From Paraburkholderia azotifigens (lineage in GTDB: Bacteria > Pseudomonadota > Gammaproteobacteria > Burkholderiales > Burkholderiaceae): a DNA stretch of 64,000 bases. Below, piece after piece: positions 52,486 to 61,086 of this stretch. The stretch lies in assembly GCF_007995085.1 (NCBI RefSeq), contig NZ_VOQS01000003.1, positions 1,116,001-1,180,000 of the forward strand, in the 5' to 3' direction. Both the position numbers and the translations under genes were made by a program. Within the stretch, counting starts at the first letter, position 1. Each line of letters opens with the position of its first letter. The notes under the pieces are model-generated. The model ran no database searches. It was given only the letters and a program-made list of their open reading frames with translations, and was not told where the DNA came from.

Positions 52486-54126
52486 ATGATGGAACCGTCA
52501 GCTCACGTCGATAGCTTCGCGCGCGACCACTTGCCGCCGCAGGATCAATGGCCCGTGTTTCTGCTCGACAATCCGGACGTCGCGTATCCGGCGCGCTTCA
52601 ACTGCGCGACTGAACTGCTCGATCGTGCCGTCGAAAGCGGCCATGGCGACCGCCCGGCAATCTGGTCCGACATAGACGGCAAGCCGCATGCGACCACTTA
52701 CGGCGAACTGCTCGCGATGGTCAATCGCAGCGCGCATGTGCTGATCGACGAAATGGGTTTGCTGCCTGGCAATCGCGTGCTGCTGCGCGGGCCGAATACG
52801 TTGCAGATGGCGGTTGCGTTTCTCGCGGCGTTGAAGGCAGGTCTCGTTGTCGTGCCGACCATGCCGCTGCTGCGCGCGAAGGAACTCAAGCAGATCATCG
52901 ACAAGGCGCAGATCGGCGCAGCGCTATGCGACACGCGATTGACAGAAGAACTCGCGCGATGCTCGACACAGGGCGACGAGTTCTACTGCCCCGGTTTCGA
53001 ACAGACAATGGTCTTTCACGACGATGCAGCCGGTTCGCTCGAAACACTTGCCGCATCGAAACCCGCTGAATTCAAGGCCTGCGACACAGCCGCCGACGAT
53101 GTCTGCCTGATCGCCTTCACGAGCGGCACGACGGGCGCGCCGAAGGGCTGCATGCATTTCCATCGCGACGTGATCGCGATGTGCGACCTGTTCCCGCGCC
53201 ACGTGCTTCAGCCCACGCCCGACGATATCTTCTGCGGCACGCCGCCGCTCGCGTTCACGTTCGGACTGGGCGGCCTGCTGTGCTTTCCGTTGCGCGCGGG
53301 TGCATCGACGGTGCTGATCGAAAAGCAGACGCCCGAAACGCTGCTGCAGAACGTCGAGCGTTTTCGCGCGACTGTGATGTTCACCGCGCCGACTTTCTAT
53401 CGGCAGATGGCGCCATTGATTTCGCGCTTCGACATTGCGTCGCTGAAGAAGACGGTTTCCGCTGGCGAGGCTCTGCCCGATTCGACGCGCGCGCTGTGGC
53501 GCGAAGCGAGCGGCATCGAGATGATCGACGGGATTGGCGGGACTGAGCTGATCCATATCTTCATCTCGTCGGCGGGGCACGACGTCCGGCCGCATGCAAT
53601 CGGCAAGGCCGTGCCGGGCTACGTCGTGCAAGCCGTGGATGACGACATGCGCCCCGTGCCTGCCGGCACGCTGGGCAAACTCGCGGTGCGCGGCCCGACC
53701 GGCTGCCGCTATCTCGCCGATGAACGCCAGCGCAAGTTCGTGCGCGACGGCTGGAATCTGCCCGGCGACTCGGTCTATATCGACGCAGACGGCTATGTGT
53801 TCTATCAGGCGCGCGCCGACGACATGATCGTTTCGGCGGGCTACAACATCTCCGGTCCCGAAGTGGAAAGCGTGCTGATGCAGCACAAGGCGGTCGCCGA
53901 ATGCGGCGTGATCGGCGTGCCTGACGACACGCGCGGACAGATCGTGAAGGCCTTCGTGGTGCTCAACAAGGGCTATAGCCCCGATGAGAAACTGGTCGCG
54001 GAGTTGCAGGAATTCGTGAAGAATACCGTTGCGCCGTACAAGTACCCGCGCGTCGTCGCCTTCATCGACGCGCTGCCTCGCACCGAAACCGGCAAGCTCA
54101 AGCGCTTCGCCTTGCGTGCGATGTAG
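52486..54126 (+). CDS. abmG: 2-aminobenzoate-CoA ligase
   Basis: Acyl-adenylate-forming CoA ligase of 546 residues. P-loop LIAFTSGTTGAPKGCMHFHR near residue 205, ADAFTFGLGG-like PPLAFTFGLGGLLCFPLRAG, IDGIGGTELIHIF (A5), hinge region YQARADDMIVSAGYNISGPE and the C-terminal Lys in RTETGKLKRFALR. Close to benzoate/2-aminobenzoate-CoA ligases. It starts the pathway by making 2-aminobenzoyl-CoA for the monooxygenase/reductase. ATG 52486 follows AGGGGAG; a second ATG is adjacent. 71 bp after the RidA-like gene. Confidence 0.9.
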   Translation: MMEPSAHVDSFARDHLPPQDQWPVFLLDNPDVAYPARFNCATELLDRAVESGHGDRPAIWSDIDGKPHATTYGELLAMVNRSAHVLIDEMGLLPGNRVLLRGPNTLQMAVAFLAALKAGLVVVPTMPLLRAKELKQIIDKAQIGAALCDTRLTEELARCSTQGDEFYCPGFEQTMVFHDDAAGSLETLAASKPAEFKACDTAADDVCLIAFTSGTTGAPKGCMHFHRDVIAMCDLFPRHVLQPTPDDIFCGTPPLAFTFGLGGLLCFPLRAGASTVLIEKQTPETLLQNVERFRATVMFTAPTFYRQMAPLISRFDIASLKKTVSAGEALPDSTRALWREASGIEMIDGIGGTELIHIFISSAGHDVRPHAIGKAVPGYVVQAVDDDMRPVPAGTLGKLAVRGPTGCRYLADERQRKFVRDGWNLPGDSVYIDADGYVFYQARADDMIVSAGYNISGPEVESVLMQHKAVAECGVIGVPDDTRGQIVKAFVVLNKGYSPDEKLVAELQEFVKNTVAPYKYPRVVAFIDALPRTETGKLKRFALRAM

Positions 54127-54201
54127 CGCACCCTGCTCCATCCGATAACAGCGAATCCAGGCGCGTGCCGTCCCCTTCGTCCAATCATCGAGGAGCAACT
54201 G

Positions 54202-55425
54202 ATGGCCGGTTCTTTTATCGAAATCGCCGCCCGCGACGGCGGCCGTTTCAACGCTTACATCGCACGTCCCGCGCAAGGGTCCGGCCCGGGCCTCGTGCTG
54301 CTGCAAGAGATCTTCGGCATCAACGACTATCTGAAGCAAACAGCCGACCGCTATGCCGAAGAAGGCTATGTCGTGCTCGTGCCCGATCTGTTCTGGCGCA
54401 TGCAGCCGAACGTCGTGCTCGGCTACGACGGCGACGACATGAGGCGCGCGCTCGACTTCCACGCGAAGTTCGATGTCGATCTGGCCGTGCAGGACATCGC
54501 CGCAACATTCGATGCATTGCGCGCGTTGCCCGAACAGCAAGGCAAAGTGGGCACGATCGGTTATTGCCTCGGCGGCAAGCTCGCGCTGCTTGCGGCGGCG
54601 CGCACGGATGTCGATTGTGCGGTGAGCTACTACGGCGTCGGACTCGACGCGTATCTCGACGAAGTGAAGAACATTCGCTGCCCGATGGTCTTTCATTTCG
54701 CCGAAAACGATGCGTACTGTCCGCCGGCTGCGCGCGAGCAGATCATGGCCGCGCTTGGTGCGCAACGGCAGATCGAGCAGTATGTGTATGCCGGCTGCGA
54801 TCACGCATTCGCATCGCCGGCACGCCCGCACTACGACAAACCGGCCGCGATGATGGCTTATTCGCGCACGCTCGCGCTGTTGCGCAAGGTGCTCGGCCCG
54901 ATCTACGATCTGAACACCCTGTGGGAGCAGCACTGTTACTTCGAGTTCGCCACGCGCGATGTCGAGTCCGTCATGCCGACGATGGTCGCACAACCCTACG
55001 TCAACCATGTGCCGACGATGACGGGCGGCGTCGGGTACGACAACCTCAAGCGCTTCTATACGAATCACTTCGTCAACTCGAATCCACCCGACACCAAGCT
55101 GATTCCGATTTCGCGGACCATCGGTTCCGATCGCATCGTCGATGAGTTCATCTTTGCGTGCACGCATAGCTGCGAGATCGACTGGCTGCTGCCGGGCGTC
55201 GCGCCGACGGGCAAGTACTTCGAAGTGCCGATGCTCGCTGTCGTGTGCTTCCGCGGCGACAAGCTGTATAACGAGCACATCTATTGGGATCAGGCGTCCG
55301 TGCTCGTGCAGGTGGGTCTGCTCGATCCGAAGGGACTGCCCGTGGCGGGTATCGAAAGCGCGCGCAAGCTGCTGGATGAGAAGCTGCCATCGAATCGGCT
55401 GATGGGAGATAAGTGGTCGCAGTGA
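54202..55425 (+). CDS. Dienelactone hydrolase fused to a SnoaL-like domain
   Basis: Protein of 407 residues. Residues 1-225 are a dienelactone hydrolase: LVLLQEIFGINDYLKQTADR, TIGYCLGGKLALLAAARTD with the Cys, HFAENDAYCP with the Asp and AGCDHAFASP with the His. Residues about 235-405 form an NTF2/SnoaL-like domain (WEQHCYFEFATRDVESVMPT, IVDEFIFACTHSCEIDWLLP, LYNEHIYWDQASVLVQVGLL) as in polyketide cyclases. Start follows GAGGAGCAACTG. It lies 75 bp after the CoA ligase on the same strand and may end this operon, opening or hydrolysing a late ring intermediate. Confidence 0.88.
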   Translation: MAGSFIEIAARDGGRFNAYIARPAQGSGPGLVLLQEIFGINDYLKQTADRYAEEGYVVLVPDLFWRMQPNVVLGYDGDDMRRALDFHAKFDVDLAVQDIAATFDALRALPEQQGKVGTIGYCLGGKLALLAAARTDVDCAVSYYGVGLDAYLDEVKNIRCPMVFHFAENDAYCPPAAREQIMAALGAQRQIEQYVYAGCDHAFASPARPHYDKPAAMMAYSRTLALLRKVLGPIYDLNTLWEQHCYFEFATRDVESVMPTMVAQPYVNHVPTMTGGVGYDNLKRFYTNHFVNSNPPDTKLIPISRTIGSDRIVDEFIFACTHSCEIDWLLPGVAPTGKYFEVPMLAVVCFRGDKLYNEHIYWDQASVLVQVGLLDPKGLPVAGIESARKLLDEKLPSNRLMGDKWSQ

Positions 55426-55742
55426 GACTGCCGGCAGGCCGCGCGGGCAATTTTCAGCGCGGCCTGCCGCGATCGGAATAAAGCTGATCGCATTGACAAT
55501 TCCCGTATCGATCCATTTTCCAGATATCACCCAGTCTGATTTCGACTCCGACAGACCTGTAATTGGTATATATGGCGGATCGGATAATACCTACATTCCG
55601 AATACCGGCTCGATTAAAGAATGTCGTTCACGCGGCAAATTAGACATTCATTAGCTATCCTTGACTTTGACAGCGCTGGCAGGGGCTACTCTTCTTTCCG
55701 ACGCTCGCGATTTTCGCGAGAAAGAGAAACGGGAGCACTCCG
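55426..55742. other. Gene-free stretch with probable promoter
   Basis: About 317 bp, clearly AT-richer than its surroundings. It holds no supported gene. TTGACTTTGACA near 55660 and a good ribosome site (ACGGGAGCACTCCG) just before the ATG at 55743 suggest it is the former promoter and leader of the truncated gene that follows. Confidence 0.4.
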
Positions 55743-55817
55743 ATGCGCTTTATGGTTATTGGTACCGGATTCGCTGAAAGCCATATCAAGTGGATATCCG
55801 CTGTTCCCGGTGCAAGC
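55743..55817 (+). pseudogene. N-terminal remnant of a Gfo/Idh-type oxidoreductase gene
   Basis: The first 25 codons read RFMVIGTGFAESHIKWISAV, like the cofactor-binding start of Gfo/Idh/MocA oxidoreductases, and are preceded by a good ribosome site. After PGAS the frame runs into sequence without family likeness. The rest of the gene is missing. Confidence 0.4.
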
Positions 55818-55837
55818 GCTGGTGCGAAACCAAGGGC

Positions 55838-56011
55838 ATGTCCAGCCAGACAGCCATGTCCGTCTGCACTGTATTGTTCGCTTGCGGCGTCATTGCGCTG
55901 TCCCAGCTGGCATATAGCGTCATCGAAAAGCCCGCGCGACGGACGATGCGCGCGTTGCTGTCGGGCGTCGGCAGCGAAGTCGGCATCGGGGCGACGACGA
56001 CGCGAAGTTGA
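55838..56011 (+). pseudogene. C-terminal remnant of an acyltransferase family 3 gene
   Basis: In another frame from the previous remnant, VCTVLFACGVIALSQLAYSV followed by IEKPARRTMRALL is the last membrane helix and the (I/V)EKPARR end of OafA/YrhL-type acyltransferases. The N-terminal nine-tenths of such a gene is absent. Together with the previous remnant this marks a deletion joining two genes. Confidence 0.5.
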
Positions 56012-56059
56012 TTGCCAGTCAGGCTTAGGCTCCGCTCCTCGCGCATGCAGCTGAAAGTG

Positions 56060-56090
56060 CTTGACCTTGACGAGGCTGTGAGACTTTAGA
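56060..56090 (+). promoter_or_regulatory. MerR-type promoter of the alpha/beta hydrolase gene
   Basis: TTGACC (56060-56065), a 19-bp spacer and TTAGAT (56085-56090), 36 bp before the start codon. The 19-bp spacing is the hallmark of MerR-activated promoters. A MerR gene lies just beyond the hydrolase, convergent to it. Confidence 0.55.
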
Positions 56091-56126
56091 TTGGAGTTCC
56101 GCTAATCGATTACGAGGACCAGCTTC

Positions 56127-56915
56127 ATGCCAATACTGAAAACAGCCACGGAAGAAATCGAATATCTCGTGGACGGGTCCGGTCCCGACCTTGTCCTGGT
56201 GCATGGGACGGGCGGAAACGCCGACACCAACTGGGGACATCTGGTGCCGCAACTGGCCGAGCGGTATCGGGTGATACGCCCCAACTACTCCGGTTCCGCC
56301 GGAACCCGCGACGACGGCACGACGCTGACGCTGGAAAAGCTGGCGAAACAGATCATCTCCGTCGCCGACGCGACAGAATCCCGTAGCTTCGACCTGGTTG
56401 GGTTCTCGCTCGGCGCGGCCGTCGCTACCCATCTCGCGGCCCACTATCCGCAGCGCGTACGACGGCTCGTCTTACTGGCGGGCTTCGCGTCGTCTGCCGA
56501 TTCCCGGCTGAGTCTGCAGTTCGGCTTGTGGCGAAATCTCATCGAGCATGATCGCCGCGCCGCCGCAGAACTCATCATGCTGACGGGCTTTAGCCCTGCA
56601 TGGCTTTCAGCACAACGGCATCAGGATCTGCACGAGATCGCCGAGACTATCGTGATGGGGAATCGCTGGGACGGCATGCAGCGGCAGGTCGAACTGGATC
56701 TCAAGCTGGATGCGCGCGCGTGCACGGGCAAGATCGAATGTCCGACGCTAGCCATTGGCTGCACGCATGACCATATGGTCGCACCTGCTCACTCTCGTGA
56801 GTTGGCACGTCTGATTGCAAACGCGGAATATGCAGAACTGCCTAGCGGACATTTGGCTCCGCTAGAAACGCCTGACGCGTTTCTGAATCTCGTACAAGGG
56901 TTTCTTAGTCGGTAA
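56127..56915 (+). CDS. Alpha/beta hydrolase
   Basis: Hydrolase of 262 residues. Oxyanion segment LVLVHGTGGNADTNW, nucleophile elbow VGFSLGAAVATHL with Ser94, Asp in TLAIGCTHDHMVAPAHS and His in LPSGHLAPLETP. Similar in shape to 3-oxoadipate enol-lactonases and haloperoxidase-type esterases; substrate unknown. The last 11 bp overlap the convergent MerR gene. The promoter has the long spacer of MerR-activated genes. Confidence 0.9.
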   Translation: MPILKTATEEIEYLVDGSGPDLVLVHGTGGNADTNWGHLVPQLAERYRVIRPNYSGSAGTRDDGTTLTLEKLAKQIISVADATESRSFDLVGFSLGAAVATHLAAHYPQRVRRLVLLAGFASSADSRLSLQFGLWRNLIEHDRRAAAELIMLTGFSPAWLSAQRHQDLHEIAETIVMGNRWDGMQRQVELDLKLDARACTGKIECPTLAIGCTHDHMVAPAHSRELARLIANAEYAELPSGHLAPLETPDAFLNLVQGFLSR

Positions 56916-57279
56916 CGACAACACGTGGTTCTGAACGGAGTCCATTCAAGTGTGAATTCAGAATGGCATGTGATTCGCTGAGCACCTTTATCCGGTCTTC
57001 CAACTTTTGCTTTTCTTCGAGCAATGTGTCGATCACAAGCGCACATGGTTCGAAGAGCAAAGGATCATCTGTCATGCATGGGAGCAGGCTGTGTATCACC
57101 TTCAGCGTAAGACCTGCTTCCTGCAAGATCCGGATTCTCGCCAACCGGCACACGTCGTCGTTCGAATAGTGACGATAGTTGGAATCAGAGCGCGCTGGAG
57201 AAAGCAACCCTTGCTCTTCATAGTATCTGATCATCCTCTGGCTCACGCCGCTCAACTTGGATAGCTTTCCGATTTTCAT
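56905..57279 (-). CDS. MerR-family transcriptional regulator
   Basis: Regulator of 124 residues: IGKLSKLSGVSQRMIRYYEE, QGLLSPARSDSNYRHYSNDD in the winged helix (1-70), then a long dimer helix (about 75-115). Two Cys in the effector part (LPCMTDDPLLFEPCALV) could sense a metal, redox state or electrophile. Tail-to-tail with the alpha/beta hydrolase (11-bp overlap), which it probably activates. Confidence 0.92.
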   Translation of the reverse strand: MKIGKLSKLSGVSQRMIRYYEEQGLLSPARSDSNYRHYSNDDVCRLARIRILQEAGLTLKVIHSLLPCMTDDPLLFEPCALVIDTLLEEKQKLEDRIKVLSESHAILNSHLNGLRSEPRVVVTD

Positions 57280-57488
57280 CCTTCATCCTTTGCCAAGCAT
57301 TGCTCGATTTCAACGGTCGATATTTGATCACTCATGTTAAGAGAGTCGATACTCGGCAGCAAGCTGATGTCCATGAACCAGGGTGTAGGAAGCAAATGAC
57401 GCAAGTCGGAATGAAGAAGAACAACAGACAGCGAGGCGCACTATCATATGCGCCTGATCATTCCGGTTGATCCCAGACGACAAATCTC

Positions 57489-58160
57489 ATGCTCACCGTC
57501 CATCACCTGAACAACTCCCGCTCGCAGCGCGTGCTGTGGCTGCTCGAAGAACTCGGCGTGCCGTATGAGATCAAGCGCTATCAGCGCGACCCGAAGACGA
57601 TGCTCGCGCCGCCCGAACTGCGTGCCGTGCATCCGCTCGGCAAGTCACCCGTCATCACCGACGATGGCCAGACGGTCGCCGAATCAGGCGCGATCATCGA
57701 GTACCTGCTCGAATGTTACGGACAAGGCCGCTTTGGGCCCGCTACGGGCACGGCCGAGCATCTGAAGTTCCGCTACTGGATGCACTATGCGGAAGGTTCC
57801 GCGATGCCGCCGCTGTTGCTGAAGCTGATCGCGTTGCGCATCGGCAGTGCCCCGATGCCGTTCTTCGCGAAACCGATCGCGAAGAAGATCGCGGCCACCT
57901 TGCAATCCTCGTTCGTCGATCCGCAAATCGCACTGCATATGGGCTATATCGAAGATTCGCTGCGCGCGACGGGCTGGTTCGCAGGCAGCGCGTTCACGGC
58001 CGCCGACATCCAGATGAGCTTTCCGCTCGAAGCGGCAACGGCGCGCGGCAATCGCGATGCGAAATATCCGTCCATCACGCGCTTTCTCGACACGATCCAT
58101 GCCCGGCCAGCCTATCAGCGTGCGCTCGAACGCGGCGGAAAATACGAATTGTTGAGCTGA
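57489..58160 (+). CDS. Glutathione S-transferase
   Basis: GST of 223 residues. N-terminal thioredoxin-like domain (LTVHHLNNSRSQRVLWLLEE, with the active-site Ser/Arg; HPLGKSPVITDDG with the cis-Pro; ESGAIIEYLLE) and an all-helical C-terminal domain (GWFAGSAFTAADIQMSFPLE). Resembles the theta/beta-type bacterial GSTs of the YfcG/GstB group. Single gene; substrate unknown. Confidence 0.93.
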   Translation: MLTVHHLNNSRSQRVLWLLEELGVPYEIKRYQRDPKTMLAPPELRAVHPLGKSPVITDDGQTVAESGAIIEYLLECYGQGRFGPATGTAEHLKFRYWMHYAEGSAMPPLLLKLIALRIGSAPMPFFAKPIAKKIAATLQSSFVDPQIALHMGYIEDSLRATGWFAGSAFTAADIQMSFPLEAATARGNRDAKYPSITRFLDTIHARPAYQRALERGGKYELLS

Positions 58161-58290
58161 ACCGTGTCGATTCTGGCAGCCTGCGATCGTCGTATGTAGA
58201 AGAGCGATGCGCGCGCGGCTTACGGTTGCAGCCGCAAGCCGACCCTGACTAGACTGAAAGCGCACCGACAGCCACGGAGGAAACGCTCGC

Positions 58291-59772
58291 ATGACGCATA
58301 ACATCGAAGGCCGCACGCGCTGGCTCGCACTCATCGTGCTGTGCATGGGCGTGCTGATGATCGTGCTCGATACGACCATCGTGAACGTCGCGCTGCCATC
58401 CATCGCAGCCGATCTGGGCTTCAGCGAAACCGCGCTCGTGTGGGTCGTCAATGCCTACATGCTGACCTTCGGCGGCTTTCTGCTGCTCGGGGGACGGCTC
58501 GGCGATCTGTACGGCCATCGCAAACTTTTTCTCGCGGGTATCACGCTGTTCACACTAGCGTCGCTCGCATGCGGGCTCGCGAACTCGCAGGTCATGCTGG
58601 TTTGCGCGCGTGCCATTCAAGGTCTGGGCGGCGCGGTCGTATCGGCGGTTTCGCTGTCGCTGATCATGAATCTGTTCACCGAAGAGGGCGAGCGCGCCAA
58701 AGCGATGGGCGTGTACGGCTTCGTGTGCGCGGGCGGCGGCAGTATCGGCGTGCTGCTTGGCGGTCTGCTGACGAACCTGCTGAGCTGGCACTGGATCTTT
58801 CTCGTCAATCTGCCTATCGGCATTGCCGTGTACGCGATGTGCATCGCGCTGCTGCCAGCGGGCCGCGGTCATGCGCACGGCGAACGGCTCGACGTCGCGG
58901 GCGCGACGACAGTCACGGCCTCGCTGATGCTGGCCGTCTACGCGATCGTCAACGGCAACGAAGCCGGCTGGCTGTCCGCGCAAACGCTCGGGCTGATCGT
59001 CGTCGCGCTCGCGCTGCTCGGCGCGTTCCTCGTGATCGAGGCGCGCGTCGTGCATCCGCTGATGCCGCTCAAGCTCTTCACGCTGCGCAACGTGGCGACG
59101 GCCAACGTAGTCGGCGTGCTGTGGGCAGCCGCGATGTTCGCGTGGTTCTTCATCTCCGCGCTCTACCTGCAGCGCGTGCTCGGCTATGCGCCGCTTCAGG
59201 TCGGCCTCGCGTTCCTGCCCGCGAATCTGATCATGGGCTTCTTCTCACTCGGGCTGTCGGCGCGCATGGTGATGCGCTTCGGTATCCGGCGGCCGCTCGC
59301 CGTCGGCCTGTTCCTCGCCGCGCTCGGTTTGCTGCTGTTCGCACGCGCGCCCGTCGACGGACACTTCGTCGTCGACGTGCTGCCCGGCATGGTGCTGCTC
59401 GGCATCGGCGCGGGTGTCGCGTTCAATCCGCTGCTGCTCGCCGCGATGAGCGATGTCGATCCATCGGATTCGGGCCTCGCGTCGGGCATCGTCAACACGG
59501 CGTTCATGATGGGCGGCGCGCTGGGACTTGCGGTGCTGGCAAGTCTCGCGGCCGCGCAGTCGGCAAGCGGCGGCGCGCAGCAGGCCGACGCACCCGCCGC
59601 GCTCGCGAGCGGCTATCACGTCGCGTTCTTCGTCGGCGCGATCTTTGCAGCGCTGGCCGCGACGATCGGCGGCGCGTTGCTGCGGCCAGGCTCGCAGGCG
59701 GCCGCGCAAGCCGCAGCGCAACAGGAGCGCGATGACGGAACCGTGCAGGAATCGATGGAGCAATCGCCATGA
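58291..59772 (+). CDS. MFS efflux transporter, DHA2 (EmrB/QacA) family
   Basis: Drug:proton antiporter of 493 residues with about 14 membrane segments. Motif A-like GGRLGDLYGHRKLFLAGITL, motif D1 MIVLDTTIVNVALPSIAADL and motif C-like GGLLTNLLSWHWIFLVNLPI. No EmrA-type membrane-fusion partner is adjacent, so it probably works alone across the inner membrane. Coupled by ATGA to the SnoaL-like gene, and followed by an AraC/GyrI regulator that may respond to the same compound. Confidence 0.93.
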   Translation: MTHNIEGRTRWLALIVLCMGVLMIVLDTTIVNVALPSIAADLGFSETALVWVVNAYMLTFGGFLLLGGRLGDLYGHRKLFLAGITLFTLASLACGLANSQVMLVCARAIQGLGGAVVSAVSLSLIMNLFTEEGERAKAMGVYGFVCAGGGSIGVLLGGLLTNLLSWHWIFLVNLPIGIAVYAMCIALLPAGRGHAHGERLDVAGATTVTASLMLAVYAIVNGNEAGWLSAQTLGLIVVALALLGAFLVIEARVVHPLMPLKLFTLRNVATANVVGVLWAAAMFAWFFISALYLQRVLGYAPLQVGLAFLPANLIMGFFSLGLSARMVMRFGIRRPLAVGLFLAALGLLLFARAPVDGHFVVDVLPGMVLLGIGAGVAFNPLLLAAMSDVDPSDSGLASGIVNTAFMMGGALGLAVLASLAAAQSASGGAQQADAPAALASGYHVAFFVGAIFAALAATIGGALLRPGSQAAAQAAAQQERDDGTVQESMEQSP

Positions 59773-60128
59773 GCCAAACCACGGACGTACCCGATCTCGT
59801 TCGCCGCTGCTTCGCGGCGTATCAGCACAAGGACCGCGCTGCGATCGAAGCGATACTCAGCGACAATTTTCATTTCACGAGCCCGCGCGACGATCGCATC
59901 GACCGGCGCGAGTACTTCGAACGATGCTGGCCGTTCAGCGAGCAGGTCGAGTTCTTTCGTATCGAGAAGCTGTTCAGCGAAGGCAATGAAGCGTTCGTGC
60001 GTTACGCGTGCAAGCCGGCGAATCGCGAGGCGTTTCGCAACACGGAGTTCTTTCGCGTGGAGAACGGGAAGATCGTCGAGGTCGAAGTGTATTTCGGTTC
60101 GCCCGCGAAAGACATCGCGCACGCTTGA
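59769..60128 (+). CDS. SnoaL-like (NTF2-fold) protein
   Basis: Small protein of 119 residues with the SnoaL pattern: VRRCFAAYQHKDRAAIEAIL, FHFTSPRDDRIDRREYFERC, WPFSEQVEFFRIEKLF and a final GKIVEVEVYFG strand. It overlaps the transporter stop as ATGA and is co-translated. It may bind or convert the transporter's substrate; function unknown. Confidence 0.9.
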   Translation: MSQTTDVPDLVRRCFAAYQHKDRAAIEAILSDNFHFTSPRDDRIDRREYFERCWPFSEQVEFFRIEKLFSEGNEAFVRYACKPANREAFRNTEFFRVENGKIVEVEVYFGSPAKDIAHA

Positions 60129-60191
60129 ACGGGCTCTCGCATGAGCAGAACCGCAAGCGCGATCAAATGAAGCAGGCGTCCACTCGATATG

Positions 60192-60229
60192 CTGGGTTCA
60201 TGCCAAAACGAGAGTCCGTATGAACCCAG
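60192..60229 (+). promoter_or_regulatory. Hairpin covering the AraC-type start codon
   Basis: CTGGGTTCAT (60192-60201) pairs perfectly with ATGAACCCAG (60220-60229), which contains the ATG of the regulator. The 18-nt loop holds the weak ribosome site. In mRNA this stem would hide the start codon; in DNA it could be a dyad for self-repression. Confidence 0.5.
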
Positions 60230-61065
60230 TCGGAAACCCCGCCGGAAAAGCATTGTGGTTTATCGAAAGCTACTTTCATCGCGAGCTGTCGCTTGACGAT
60301 ATCGCTAGTTGCGGCTGTGTCTCGCGCTTTCATCTATCGCGAGCATTCGAAGCGGCGACGGGCTATGCGGTGATGCGCTACGTGCGTGCGCGGCGTTTGA
60401 CGGAAGCGGCGCGGCGTCTCGCGCGCGGTGCGCCGGATATCCTGGCCGTCGCGGTCGATGCGGGCTACGGCTCTCACGAGGCATTCACGCGTGCGTTTCG
60501 CGAGCAGTTCGGACTCACGCCCGAAGCGTTGCGCGCGCGAGGTCATCTCGACAACATCGCACTCGTGGAGCCGGTCAAATTGGATGAATCCCTTCTCGCC
60601 CATCTGGAGCCGCCGCGTTTCGTGGACGGCAAGCCTTTGCTCGTCGCGGGATCGAGCGAACGCTATCACTGCGAAAGCAGTTCGGGCATTCCTGCGCAAT
60701 GGCAGCGCTTCAACGCGATCTTCGGCAAGGTGCCTGGACAGATCGGCAACGTCGCCTATGGCGTCTGCTACAACGCCGACGACTCAGGCAATTTCGATTA
60801 TCTGTGCGGCGTCGAAGTGAGCGACTTCTCCGGCTTGCCCGACGAACTAAGCCGTGTGCGTATCGGCGCGCAACGCTATGCCGTGTTCACGCACCGCGAG
60901 CACATCTCGACGATACGCCGCACCTGGAACACGATCTGGAACAGGTGGCTGTCCGAGTCCGGCCACGCGCCCGCCGACGCGCCCAACTTCGAGCGCTACA
61001 GCGAGCAGTTCAATCCTGTCACGGGAATGGGCGGCGTCGAAATCTGGCTGCCGCTCAAGAGTTGA
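60220..61065 (+). CDS. AraC-family regulator with GyrI-like effector domain (Rob/SoxS-like)
   Basis: Regulator of 281 residues. AraC HTH at about 10-108 (ALWFIESYFHRELSLDDIAS, VSRFHLSRAFEAATGYAVMR, GYGSHEAFTRAFREQFGLTP) followed by a GyrI-like small-molecule domain (about 120-280: VAYGVCYNADDSGNFDYLCG, RYAVFTHREHISTIRRTW). This N-HTH/C-effector order is that of Rob and TipA-like drug sensors. Likely controls the DHA2 pump upstream. Confidence 0.92.
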   Translation: MNPVGNPAGKALWFIESYFHRELSLDDIASCGCVSRFHLSRAFEAATGYAVMRYVRARRLTEAARRLARGAPDILAVAVDAGYGSHEAFTRAFREQFGLTPEALRARGHLDNIALVEPVKLDESLLAHLEPPRFVDGKPLLVAGSSERYHCESSSGIPAQWQRFNAIFGKVPGQIGNVAYGVCYNADDSGNFDYLCGVEVSDFSGLPDELSRVRIGAQRYAVFTHREHISTIRRTWNTIWNRWLSESGHAPADAPNFERYSEQFNPVTGMGGVEIWLPLKS

Positions 61066-61086
61066 TTCGCGCGGCGTCGCAGACAC

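Noticed and set aside
52924..55530. 868-residue minus-strand frame
   Set aside because: Antisense to the CoA ligase and dienelactone hydrolase genes, with no start context or domain.
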